The notes under the pieces: generated by a model | The model's database searches: none | Seen by the model: only the letters and a program-made list of their open reading frames with translations | Told to the model about the DNA's origin: nothing | Translations under genes and position numbers: made by a program | Part shown: positions 1-5,447 of the stretch, one piece after another | Numbering within the stretch: the first letter of the stretch is position 1 | Layout of the letters: each line of letters starts with the position of its first letter | Source of the DNA: Desulfovibrio sp. | Lineage (GTDB): Bacteria > Desulfobacterota > Desulfovibrionia > Desulfovibrionales > Desulfovibrionaceae | Length of the DNA stretch: 9,425 bases | Assembly: GCA_028708195.1 (NCBI GenBank) | Contig: JAQVZK010000069.1 | Span: 1-9,425 of the forward strand | Reading direction: 5' to 3'

Positions 1-971
1 CCCGTATCGTTGGTGACCAGCAGGCGGCACAGGGTGAGCGCGGCCGCCAGTTGCGGAATGCTGGTCTGCCCCACTGCGTTGACGTACGGGCACTCGGCCA
101 TCTGCATGTATTCGGCTGCAAGCGATGTTTCTGCCGGGCTGCCCAAGAGCACAGGGCAAAGGCCTGCCTCGCGCCACAGCCTGTCACCCAGAGCGACAAA
201 TGACGCCACGGGCCATTGCCGCCGGGCCTCGCTTGCGCCAAGCTGCAGGGCCACATACCCTTTGCATTGGCTCATGCCAGCAGTTGTAATCGTGCCTTTT
301 TGCAGCAGTGCACGGGCAAAATCCTGATCCTGGACGGGAGGTGACTGCAGCCCAAAATCGTCCGAAACCGTTTGAGACTGCCCGGAAAACGCACGTACCC
401 TTTCCGGCACGGACAGCGCGTGCGCGCCCACCATCCTAAAGGTATCCACAAGGTTGAAGGGCGTATTAAGCCTGCGCACAACGGTTCCGCCCAGAAAGGA
501 GGTCCAGATGCCACCGCTGACGCCAAAGCCCTCTTCGTCCATACCAAAACCCGTGATACTTTCGGCCTCTGTGGTCAGCATGCGGGCCAGCAAACGGGCG
601 GGCAGCGTTGCCGTGAGGTTGATGACGCGCGCGCCGGGCATCTCCTGACGGATGCGGTGCACAAAGCCCAGCAGGCACAGGGCGGCCTCACGCCAGTTGG
701 CGTTTGTTGCCGCCATAAGGCGCGCGCCGGGCAGCGGCCAGGTCTTTTCAACATGGCAGAGAAGCGGTAGCGCGGACGCGAAGTTTTCGATGCAAACCAA
801 TCCCACGCGCAAACCGGCCCTGTGCAGATCGTGCACAAGAGCCTGACTTTGCAGCAAGTCGCCAAACCGGGTCAGGTTGATGACAATGACACCATCCCCC
901 TCCCCCATGCCGCAAAGGGGCAAGGCAGAGGCACACGGCGCAGTGGGAAGAAAGGGCTCGACAATGCTCAT
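1..971 (-). CDS. Glycosyltransferase family 9 (heptosyltransferase-like), 3' part missing
   Basis: The reading frame is open from the ATG at 971 to the left edge, giving 323 visible residues and no stop. GT9 enzymes (ADP-heptose:LPS heptosyltransferases and relatives) transfer sugars from nucleotide donors at the cytoplasmic face of the inner membrane. Two family signatures are visible: the N-terminal VINLTRFGDLLQSQ (about residues 30-43, first Rossmann domain, acceptor side), and in the second domain YVALQLGASEARRQWP (239-254) followed by LLVTNDT at the window edge, the start of the usual TNDTGP donor-binding motif. The frame is closed by a TAA two codons before the ATG, so 971 is the most upstream ATG. 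About 27 residues precede the conserved core, and an internal ATG at 908 (residue 22) would fit the family better but has no clear ribosome site. It starts 17 nt after the stop of the lysozyme-like gene, so the two are probably co-transcribed. The acceptor (LPS, flagellin or other glycan) cannot be told. Family assignment is firm; specificity is unknown. Confidence 0.88.
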   Translation of the reverse strand, partial: MSIVEPFLPTAPCASALPLCGMGEGDGVIVINLTRFGDLLQSQALVHDLHRAGLRVGLVCIENFASALPLLCHVEKTWPLPGARLMAATNANWREAALCLLGFVHRIRQEMPGARVINLTATLPARLLARMLTTEAESITGFGMDEEGFGVSGGIWTSFLGGTVVRRLNTPFNLVDTFRMVGAHALSVPERVRAFSGQSQTVSDDFGLQSPPVQDQDFARALLQKGTITTAGMSQCKGYVALQLGASEARRQWPVASFVALGDRLWREAGLCPVLLGSPAETSLAAEYMQMAECPYVNAVGQTSIPQLAAALTLCRLLVTNDT

Positions 972-988
972 GAATTATGGCCCATGCC

Positions 989-2164
989 TCAGGCAAGATT
1001 GGATTTGTGTCCGTTATCCAGCAGGTTGAGCGCCAAGACCCGTTCCTGACGAAAACGGTTCTGCACAGCAGCCTGCACTTCGCTGGTTGACGAGCCGAAC
1101 TGACCTGAGCGCACTTTGTACACATTGGAGATGAGCTTGCGCTCATACCCCGGCTCATCGGGGCTGCCGCTCATGCCGTCTGCCCGGGTGAAAATACGTG
1201 CCGCACCTGTGGGGCCGTGCTGTACCGCTGTGCTCCAGATAACCTCGCGCATGGCGGTGGAAAGCTTGTCGGCGTCAAGGGAGGTGCGATGGGCAATGGC
1301 TTCCACAGCGGGTTTATAATGACTTTCGCGCACATAGGCTTCTTGCAGGTCTTCAAACCGCTCAGGCTGCTCACTGGCAATGGCTCGCCAGGCATCGGGC
1401 ATGGCACCCTTGCGGCTGCCGGTGTTGCCTGGCCCGGATGTGCGCAACCGTTTGGAGATATCCGGCGCTTCGCTGTCAAGAAAATCAAGAAAATCACCCA
1501 GGCTTCCCGCCCGCGACGAGACCTGATACTTGCCATAGGAGGTGCCGCCGTGGCGGTCATAACCCACTGCGGCCACGCCGTCCCGGCCGGACTCAAACTG
1601 GGCTGAAAGCTTGCCCATCTCTTGATCTTCTGCGCTGACCTTGTTTTGAGCCGGTCGCGCCTTGCCCTGCACCTGTGGGCGGGAATGGACGAAATCAGAG
1701 ATGTTGAGACCGGCCATCTTGTCGCCCATAGCGCTGGTCAGCGAACGCAGTTGGCGGGCCGTGCCCATGCTGCGGGCCAGGTCCAGCGTGGAGCCACCGC
1801 CGCCCACGCTTTGCATCAGGCCTTCTATAGCCTGCGTCTGGCGCAGGTCAGTCTGGGCCTTGTTGAAGACCTGGGTGCGCATGAGATCACTGGGGCTGCG
1901 CCCGGCCAGCACCATATTTCGTGCAGGCATCTGCCCGCTGGTGAAATTGACGGGCATGCCCACGCCTGCTGGCACCTGGGCAGCCTGATTATGCACATTC
2001 TGCTGCGGCAGCACGCCATCTTCTGCCTGACGTGTCTGCCCCTGCATTACCGCAGCAAAGCTGGGGCCGCCCTGTGCCGTCGCGGACGCAGCGCGGCGCT
2101 GGCCTGCAGACTGCGTCTGCTGGGCTTCAGTGGGGGGACGAATAAGAAAGTTCGAAAGCGCCAT
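989..2164 (-). CDS. Lysozyme/lytic-transglycosylase-like protein with long disordered N-terminus
   Basis: A 391-aa protein. Residues 1-165 are rich in Gln, Ala, Ser and Gly, with a GGGGS run near 121-125, and look disordered. Residues about 185-355 form a domain resembling a lysozyme or lytic transglycosylase: LSAQFESGRDG with candidate catalytic Glu191, then GYDRHGGTSYGKYQVSS (201-217), which echoes the ESG...GLMQ logic of SLT/lysozyme folds, then SHYKPAVEAI (281-290) and VIWSTAVQHGP (308-318). I recognise the Tyr-Gly-x-Tyr-Gln and WSTAVQHG pattern from putative peptidoglycan hydrolases, but cannot name a Pfam family. There is no Sec signal or membrane helix, so export would need another route (flagellar or other specialised secretion) or cell lysis. 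I chose ATG 2164 because AGGAGG lies 5 nt upstream (2170-2175). A GTG at 2197 would add 11 residues, but it sits inside a hairpin. A sigma-54 promoter lies upstream and the glycosyltransferase gene follows. Activity is inferred. Confidence 0.8.
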   Translation of the reverse strand: MALSNFLIRPPTEAQQTQSAGQRRAASATAQGGPSFAAVMQGQTRQAEDGVLPQQNVHNQAAQVPAGVGMPVNFTSGQMPARNMVLAGRSPSDLMRTQVFNKAQTDLRQTQAIEGLMQSVGGGGSTLDLARSMGTARQLRSLTSAMGDKMAGLNISDFVHSRPQVQGKARPAQNKVSAEDQEMGKLSAQFESGRDGVAAVGYDRHGGTSYGKYQVSSRAGSLGDFLDFLDSEAPDISKRLRTSGPGNTGSRKGAMPDAWRAIASEQPERFEDLQEAYVRESHYKPAVEAIAHRTSLDADKLSTAMREVIWSTAVQHGPTGAARIFTRADGMSGSPDEPGYERKLISNVYKVRSGQFGSSTSEVQAAVQNRFRQERVLALNLLDNGHKSNLA

Positions 2165-2169
2165 ATATT

Positions 2170-2175
2170 CCTCCT
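2170..2175 (-). promoter_or_regulatory. Strong ribosome binding site fixing the start of the lysozyme-like gene
   Basis: On the minus strand AGGAGG is followed by the spacer AATAT and then ATG (2164-2162). This near-perfect Shine-Dalgarno site decides the start against the in-frame upstream GTG at 2197. Confidence 0.85.
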
Positions 2176-2184
2176 GGAGCATTT

Positions 2185-2210
2185 GCTTTGAAAACACGCG
2201 TTTTCAAAGC
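2185..2210 (-). repeat. Perfect 11-bp inverted repeat (leader hairpin) before the lysozyme-like gene
   Basis: GCTTTGAAAAC (2185-2195) and GTTTTCAAAGC (2200-2210) are exact reverse complements separated by 4 nt. In the minus-strand transcript the hairpin ends 9 nt before the Shine-Dalgarno site at 2170-2175, inside the leader made from the sigma-54 promoter. No U-run follows it, so it is not an intrinsic terminator. It could be a translation or mRNA-stability element, or a protein-binding palindrome. The repeat is seen directly; its role is unknown. Confidence 0.7.
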
Positions 2211-2234
2211 TTCACAACTCTCACGCAGCCGCAT

Positions 2235-2250
2235 ACCTGTGTGCACAGGT
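2235..2250. repeat. Short palindrome, 7-bp arms (possible operator)
   Basis: ACCTGTG (2235-2241) and CACAGGT (2244-2250) are reverse complements around a 2-nt centre. The gap is too small for a relaxed RNA loop, so a dimeric DNA-binding protein site is more plausible. It lies about 90 bp downstream of the predicted sigma-54 transcription start. No matching regulator is encoded in the window. Confidence 0.35.
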
Positions 2251-2350
2251 GGGCTTTCGGTTACGTGTGGGGCGTCTTGGTATTCAGTTGCCCGAGGGTT
2301 TCAAATTAAAACCGCCGCAGCAATTGACCTGCCGCCGCGCCAGAGGAAAA

Positions 2351-2365
2351 GCAAGTACGGTGCCA
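2351..2365 (-). promoter_or_regulatory. Sigma-54 (RpoN) promoter for the lysozyme-like/glycosyltransferase unit
   Basis: The minus strand reads TGGCACCGTACTTGC, an exact match to the RpoN consensus TGGCAC-N5-TTGC with GG and GC at -24/-12 spacing; the next base is T, as preferred. Transcription should start near 2339, giving a leader of about 175 nt before the ATG at 2164. It lies outside coding sequence, correctly oriented, between the terminator of the preceding gene and the gene it would serve. Sigma-54 promoters need an ATP-dependent enhancer-binding activator, which is not encoded here. In many bacteria such promoters serve flagellar, nitrogen, stress or secretion genes; which applies is unknown. 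Confidence 0.85.
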
Positions 2366-2410
2366 AGCCATCAAAAGCATGGCATTGCAAATAGTTGTGA
2401 TTGCTAAAAT

Positions 2411-2508
2411 GGCCTGGCACCCGCAAAAAAGCCCCATGGTCAGATTTGTGCCAGAATACCGACACCTGCCGAGCAACATCGGCCTGCACGCGATTGGGCC
2501 AGGCACCC
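2411..2508. repeat. Repeated GGCCWGGCACCC boxes upstream of the sigma-54 promoter (possible activator sites)
   Basis: GGCCTGGCACCC (2411-2422) recurs as GGCCAGGCACCC (2497-2508), differing at one base, 86 bp apart. The inverted copy GTGCCAG (2448-2454) also complements CTGGCAC (2414-2420). All lie about 45-145 bp upstream of the -24 element, where enhancer-binding proteins of sigma-54 often bind. The repeats are seen; the binding role is inference, and GC-rich words of this kind can recur by chance. Confidence 0.3.
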
Positions 2509-2554
2509 ATAAATGCCGCGAGGTTGCTTTTCTTGTTGCCATGCCCTGCGCCAC

Positions 2555-2597
2555 AAAAAACCGTGTGCCTGCATCGGCATATCCGACGCAGGCACAC
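2555..2597 (-). terminator. Intrinsic terminator after the 223-aa secreted protein gene
   Basis: The arms 2563-2572 (GTGTGCCTGC) and 2588-2597 (GCAGGCACAC) are perfect 10-bp complements. Inside them, after one A/C mismatch, TCGG (2574-2577) pairs with CCGA (2583-2586) around a 5-nt loop. On the minus strand the stem is followed by GG and then six T (2560-2555). It begins 33 nt after the stop codon of the secreted-protein gene and isolates that gene from the sigma-54 unit. Confidence 0.93.
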
Positions 2598-2630
2598 CTT
2601 GCCCACTTCAGGCGCAGTATACGGCATTGT

Positions 2631-3302
2631 TTAAAAATCCAGTTTGAACTGCATGCCCATGCCCAATACGGAATCAGGCTGCTTATTGTTGGAGGGACGC
2701 TCGCGCTGCTCATTTCTGAGGATAAGTTCCGGGCCGAGGCCGATGTTCAGGTCATCGCTCACGACCGTGTCTGCATAGGCCCGCACCACATGGCGGCTTT
2801 CCATGCTCAGGTTTTCATCGGGGGTCATATTGCTTGTGCCGCCTTCACGCCAGGAAGAGCTTTCGTCTTCCACGCTCAGCGCGATGGCCGACTTTTTTTT
2901 ATGGGTTTTTTCTGCATGGTTCAGGGCACTGTCGATACCCTTGGAGGTGTTTACGGCCTTTTCAGGCACAATATTCGTCGGCATGGGGCTGCCAACGGCG
3001 CGGCCCTGCAGGTTATTGCCAGGCATACCCTGATTTTGCCAGGTTTCACGGCTGCTGCCCTCACTGAAGTCCCACTGGCGGGCGTGAAGGCCATTTTTTT
3101 GTTTTTTTACCGATACTGTCTTGCCTGAAGAGGTTTGATTGGGCTTCTGTATTGTCTCAGAGGAGGACACTCCCTTTTTCGCCTTGTCCGCCACCTGGGC
3201 TTTGGGCCCCTGCCCAACGGCGTCAGCGGCGAGAGCTGAAGGCAAAGGGGCTGCCAACAACGCACAGAGCAGAAAAACGACGGTGTATACTAATTTGTCC
3301 AT
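2631..3302 (-). CDS. Secreted protein of unknown function with C-terminal beta-strand region
   Basis: A 223-aa protein I do not recognise. Residues 1-25 are a clear Sec signal peptide: short basic start, the hydrophobic core VYTVVFLLCALLAAPL, and a likely signal peptidase I cut after SALA. The single Cys13 is not in a lipobox. Residues 27-135 are polar, Lys/Ser/Gln-rich and probably unstructured. The last 85 residues show alternating beta-type patterns at about 138-147 (SAIALSVEDE), 169-181 (SRHVVRAYADTVV family), 184-197 (DLNIGLGPELILRN) and 211-223, ending in FKLDF. A terminal Phe of this kind is typical of the beta-signal read by the BAM outer-membrane machinery. That suggests an outer-membrane or periplasmic protein, though too short for an ordinary monomeric barrel. 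I chose ATG 3302 because it opens the signal peptide and has a weak AAGAG 5 nt upstream; an in-frame TTG at 3323 would add seven residues. The gene stands alone, with a terminator behind it and a long gene-free region before it. Confidence 0.75.
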   Translation of the reverse strand: MDKLVYTVVFLLCALLAAPLPSALAADAVGQGPKAQVADKAKKGVSSSETIQKPNQTSSGKTVSVKKQKNGLHARQWDFSEGSSRETWQNQGMPGNNLQGRAVGSPMPTNIVPEKAVNTSKGIDSALNHAEKTHKKKSAIALSVEDESSSWREGGTSNMTPDENLSMESRHVVRAYADTVVSDDLNIGLGPELILRNEQRERPSNNKQPDSVLGMGMQFKLDF

Positions 3303-3389
3303 GCTTGCTCTTACGACAGTCAATCAAGGATGTAAAGTTTCGTGTAAAATCTCAAATCGCATCATCTTTGTGCAGCGTTGCGAGCCTAA

Positions 3390-3405
3390 CAGTCCCAAGG
3401 GACTG
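3390..3405. repeat. Palindrome CAGTCCC-AA-GGGACTG
   Basis: Perfect 7-bp arms separated by 2 nt, about 90 bp upstream of the ATG of the secreted-protein gene. The tiny spacer favours a DNA operator over an RNA hairpin. No regulator can be assigned. Confidence 0.35.
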
Positions 3406-3558
3406 CTGAAAGTGCGGCCTGCTGCGTCTAGCGGAGTGCTTTTTGGGCCTGCGGACTGCAAGATGAGGCTAAAAACCCCCTGTTTTCGTGGTATGACCTC
3501 ATCCCGACAAACAGGTCAGGGCAGACAGATAAAAAACCCACTGACACTGGATATGCCT

Positions 3559-3593
3559 GGTCTGCCCCTTGTCAAGGAGACAGGGGGCAGACC
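3559..3593. repeat. 15-bp hairpin in the intergenic region
   Basis: GGTCTGCCCC (3559-3568) pairs with GGGGCAGACC (3584-3593). Inside, a T/G wobble and TGTC/GACA continue the stem to a 5-nt loop (3574-3578), giving about 15 pairs. It is not followed directly by a T-run on either strand; on the minus strand six T occur only 22 nt after the stem (3536-3531), so it is not a standard terminator. It could be part of a leader or a small RNA. Confidence 0.6.
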
Positions 3594-3683
3594 ATGGCCG
3601 CAGACTATGGACGCAAACGAACAAGAAGGCACTGACATGCCTAAAGGCGCTGCCTCAATACCCCCGGACACGGTTGAAAACTG

Positions 3684-3692
3684 CCTATAACA
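3684..3692 (-). promoter_or_regulatory. Possible extended -10 promoter element
   Basis: The minus strand reads TGTTATAGG, matching the extended -10 form TGnTATAnT at TG and the first four bases. The -35 region at the proper spacing (TTTCTA or TTTTCT near 3707-3713) is poor. It lies just downstream of the efflux-operon terminator and would drive a leader of about 370 nt before the secreted-protein gene. This is the best sigma-70-type candidate I found there, but it is weak. Confidence 0.25.
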
Positions 3693-3743
3693 GACCGAAA
3701 CAAAAATAGAAAATCCTCTTTCCACCAACGCGCGCAAACACGC

Positions 3744-3775
3744 AAAAGAGCCCCCTGACAATTGTCAGGGGGCTC
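3744..3775 (-). terminator. Intrinsic terminator of the RND efflux operon
   Basis: GAGCCCCCTGAC (3748-3759) and GTCAGGGGGCTC (3764-3775) form a perfect 12-bp GC-rich stem with the loop AATT. On the minus strand it is followed at once by TTTT (3747-3744). It starts 64 nt after the stop of the outer-membrane channel gene. The plus-strand side has no T-run, so it acts in one direction. Confidence 0.93.
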
Positions 3776-3839
3776 ACGGTGCTCATAAGAGTATGGTGCG
3801 GATTTTACAAAATCCCCCGCAGGCAAGAGCCTTGAGCTT

Positions 3840-5447
3840 TTAGAGGCTCACGCCGCCCTTGGCCTGATCCTGCCCTGCGGGCTGGCTTTTAACGGGCTGT
3901 GCCGCAGGCTGGCCGGGAACAGGCGCTTTGCCAAGGGACCCGGTGCTGGTTTCCTGCTCAAGCAGTTTTTCGGTGCTGACAATGGGGAAGCTGGGGCTTG
4001 CACCGGGGTCGTTCCAACCACCGCCAAGGGCCATGCACACGCTGACAACGCTGTCGAGGCGGTCGCGCAGAGCTGCGGCCAGTTGCAGTTCGGCAGCGAA
4101 GAGCTGGCGTTCGGCATCCAGCACCGTCAGATAGTCGGTATAGCCGTTATCGTATTGCAGGCGGGCGATGGTGGTGGCACGGCGCAGGCTTTCCACCTGA
4201 ATCTGCATACTGCGCACAATGGCATCTGCCTCACGCTGGGCCGTCAGAGAGGTGCGCATATCCTGGAAGGCGGTCTGCACGGTCTTGCGGTACACGGCGA
4301 TGGAGGCTTTTTTGCGGGCCTCGGCATCCTTGACGTTGTACCATGTGCGGCCGAAGTCCAGCAGGGGCATGGAGCCGCCGATACCGTAGTTCCAGGCTCC
4401 GGCCGGGCCGGTGAAGAGGCTGCCCACTGCGGAGCTGACCGTACCCAGCATACCCGTCAAGGATATGGAGGGGAAGAACTGGGCGCGGGCCACGCCGATG
4501 TTGGCGTTGTAGGCCATCAGCGTGAATTCTGAGGCGCGAACGTCGGGCCTGCGCTGCAAAAGATCCGAAGGCAGGCCTTCGGGCAGCACCGGAGGCGAAG
4601 GCAGCATGCCAATGGCCTGACCACGCGGCATGCCGCGCTCCATTATATCACGGGGCGAGCGGCCAAGCAGAACTGCCAAACCGGCCTCGGCCCTGTCCAC
4701 GTTGACGGTGCTGGTATGCACCTGGGCGCGGGCGGTTTCCACCTCGGCACGGGCACGCTGCCAGTCAAGTTCGGTAATGTCGCCCTGTTTGTAGCGGCTC
4801 GAGTAGATGCTGAAGGCATCTTCGCGGGTTTTGAGGGTACGGCGGGCCGTATCCAGCTGCATATCCAGGGCCAGCAGGGCAAAATAGCCCTGAGCCGTCT
4901 GCCCTGCCACAGAGAGGCGCAGCGCTTCATGGCCAATAACCGTGCTCATGAGCACGTCGCTGAGCATGGTGTAATTGTTGCGGTATTTGCCCCAGAGGTC
5001 CAGCTCCCAGGAGGCGTTGAGCGCCGCCTGGTTGGTCGCTGTGGTGCGGGAAAGACCGCTATTATTGAAGGGCACGGTATTGGCCGTCTTTTCAGACGCG
5101 CCCTGGGCCATTGAAGAAGCCGAGCCGCTGACCGAAGGCAGCAGGTCTGCCGTGGCTACGCCCACCTGCGAGGCGGCCGAATCAATCTTGGCCAGGGATT
5201 CGGCGATATCCTGATTGCTTTTCAGGGCCTCATCCACCATAGCGGTAAGCACCGGATCATTGAAACGGGTCCACCAGTCGGTGTTCAACGGGGCAGTGCC
5301 CGCCTCCACTTTGCGCCACTGGCTCGGCATGTCCATTTCGGGGCGCTCATAGCGCGGCGCAAACGAGCAGGCCGAAAGCGCGCACACTGACAGGGCAAGA
5401 ACGGCCCCGGCCAGGCTCATTCGTCCGGCAGTACTGATGGAACTCAT
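3840..5447 (-). CDS. RND efflux outer-membrane lipoprotein channel (OprM/NodT family)
   Basis: This 535-aa protein is the outer-membrane exit duct of the tripartite pump; the family forms trimers with a beta-barrel and a long periplasmic alpha-barrel. The N-terminus is a lipoprotein signal with lipobox LSAC (Leu24-Cys27), so Cys27 would be lipidated. It is followed by the family-typical SFAPRYERPE and a WWTRFNDPVL stretch. Two outer-membrane-factor repeats follow, with hallmark segments such as SWELDLWGKYRN, LLGRSPRDI, LLQRRPDVRASEF and VARAQFFPSISLTG, then DNGYTDYLTVLDAERQLF near the C-terminus. The conserved core ends at GGGWN (about 479). A further 56 residues form a Pro/Gln/Ala-rich tail, which makes the protein longer than the common 460-490 aa. 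Its ATG overlaps the transporter stop by 4 nt (ATGA), with AGGAGG just upstream, so translation is coupled. It is the last gene of the operon. Substrates cannot be deduced. Confidence 0.95.
   Translation of the reverse strand: MSSISTAGRMSLAGAVLALSVCALSACSFAPRYERPEMDMPSQWRKVEAGTAPLNTDWWTRFNDPVLTAMVDEALKSNQDIAESLAKIDSAASQVGVATADLLPSVSGSASSMAQGASEKTANTVPFNNSGLSRTTATNQAALNASWELDLWGKYRNNYTMLSDVLMSTVIGHEALRLSVAGQTAQGYFALLALDMQLDTARRTLKTREDAFSIYSSRYKQGDITELDWQRARAEVETARAQVHTSTVNVDRAEAGLAVLLGRSPRDIMERGMPRGQAIGMLPSPPVLPEGLPSDLLQRRPDVRASEFTLMAYNANIGVARAQFFPSISLTGMLGTVSSAVGSLFTGPAGAWNYGIGGSMPLLDFGRTWYNVKDAEARKKASIAVYRKTVQTAFQDMRTSLTAQREADAIVRSMQIQVESLRRATTIARLQYDNGYTDYLTVLDAERQLFAAELQLAAALRDRLDSVVSVCMALGGGWNDPGASPSFPIVSTEKLLEQETSTGSLGKAPVPGQPAAQPVKSQPAGQDQAKGGVSL

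Larger units (their letters stand above)
2165..2554 (-). other. Gene-free stretch: leader and control region of the lysozyme-like gene
   Basis: No convincing gene lies between the ATG at 2164 and the terminator at 2555. From right to left the stretch holds candidate activator boxes (2411-2508), an AT-rich patch (about 2387-2410), the sigma-54 promoter (2351-2365), and a leader with the palindrome at 2235-2250 and the hairpin at 2185-2210. Plus-strand open frames crossing it lack ribosome sites and recognisable proteins. Confidence 0.6.
3303..3743 (-). other. Gene-free stretch with several inverted repeats, upstream of the secreted-protein gene
   Basis: No gene is supported here. Open frames on either strand lack good ribosome sites and recognisable products. 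The stretch contains a 7-bp palindrome (3390-3405), GATGAGG/CCTCATC arms (3462-3468 and 3497-3503), a 15-bp hairpin (3559-3593) and a second GGGCAGAC (3519-3526) that could pair with one arm of that hairpin. A weak extended -10 promoter is possible at 3684-3692. It may be a long leader for the 223-aa gene or contain a small RNA; neither is shown. Confidence 0.5.

Noticed and set aside
970..985. Five-codon minus-strand minicistron (ATG at 985) whose TGA overlaps the glycosyltransferase ATG
   Set aside because: It could in principle reinitiate translation, but so short a frame is expected by chance in a 17-nt gap.
2165..2197. Upstream GTG start for the lysozyme-like protein
   Set aside because: The GTG sits inside the perfect hairpin, and the strong AGGAGG is placed for the ATG at 2164.
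2448..2453. Second TGGCAC (minus strand), resembling a sigma-54 -24 element
   Set aside because: At the proper spacing the -12 position reads TGAC instead of TTGC, so it is not a promoter.
2379..3128. 249-codon open frame on the plus strand
   Set aside because: It lies opposite the secreted-protein gene and its terminator. The product is rich in His and Ala with no recognisable domain, and there is no good ribosome site; the minus-strand frame has a clear signal peptide.
3139..3690. 183-codon plus-strand frame extending from the secreted-protein gene into the intergenic region
   Set aside because: No family resemblance and no ribosome site; half of it is antisense to the signal-peptide end of a supported gene.
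3637..3690. 17-codon plus-strand frame with an upstream AGAAGG
   Set aside because: A possible ribosome site exists, but there is no promoter, no recognisable peptide and no downstream gene on that strand, so chance is more likely.
3516..3761. 81-codon minus-strand frame after the efflux operon
   Set aside because: It starts inside the operon terminator and crosses the 15-bp hairpin. The Cys/Ser-rich product is unrecognisable and no Shine-Dalgarno site is seen.
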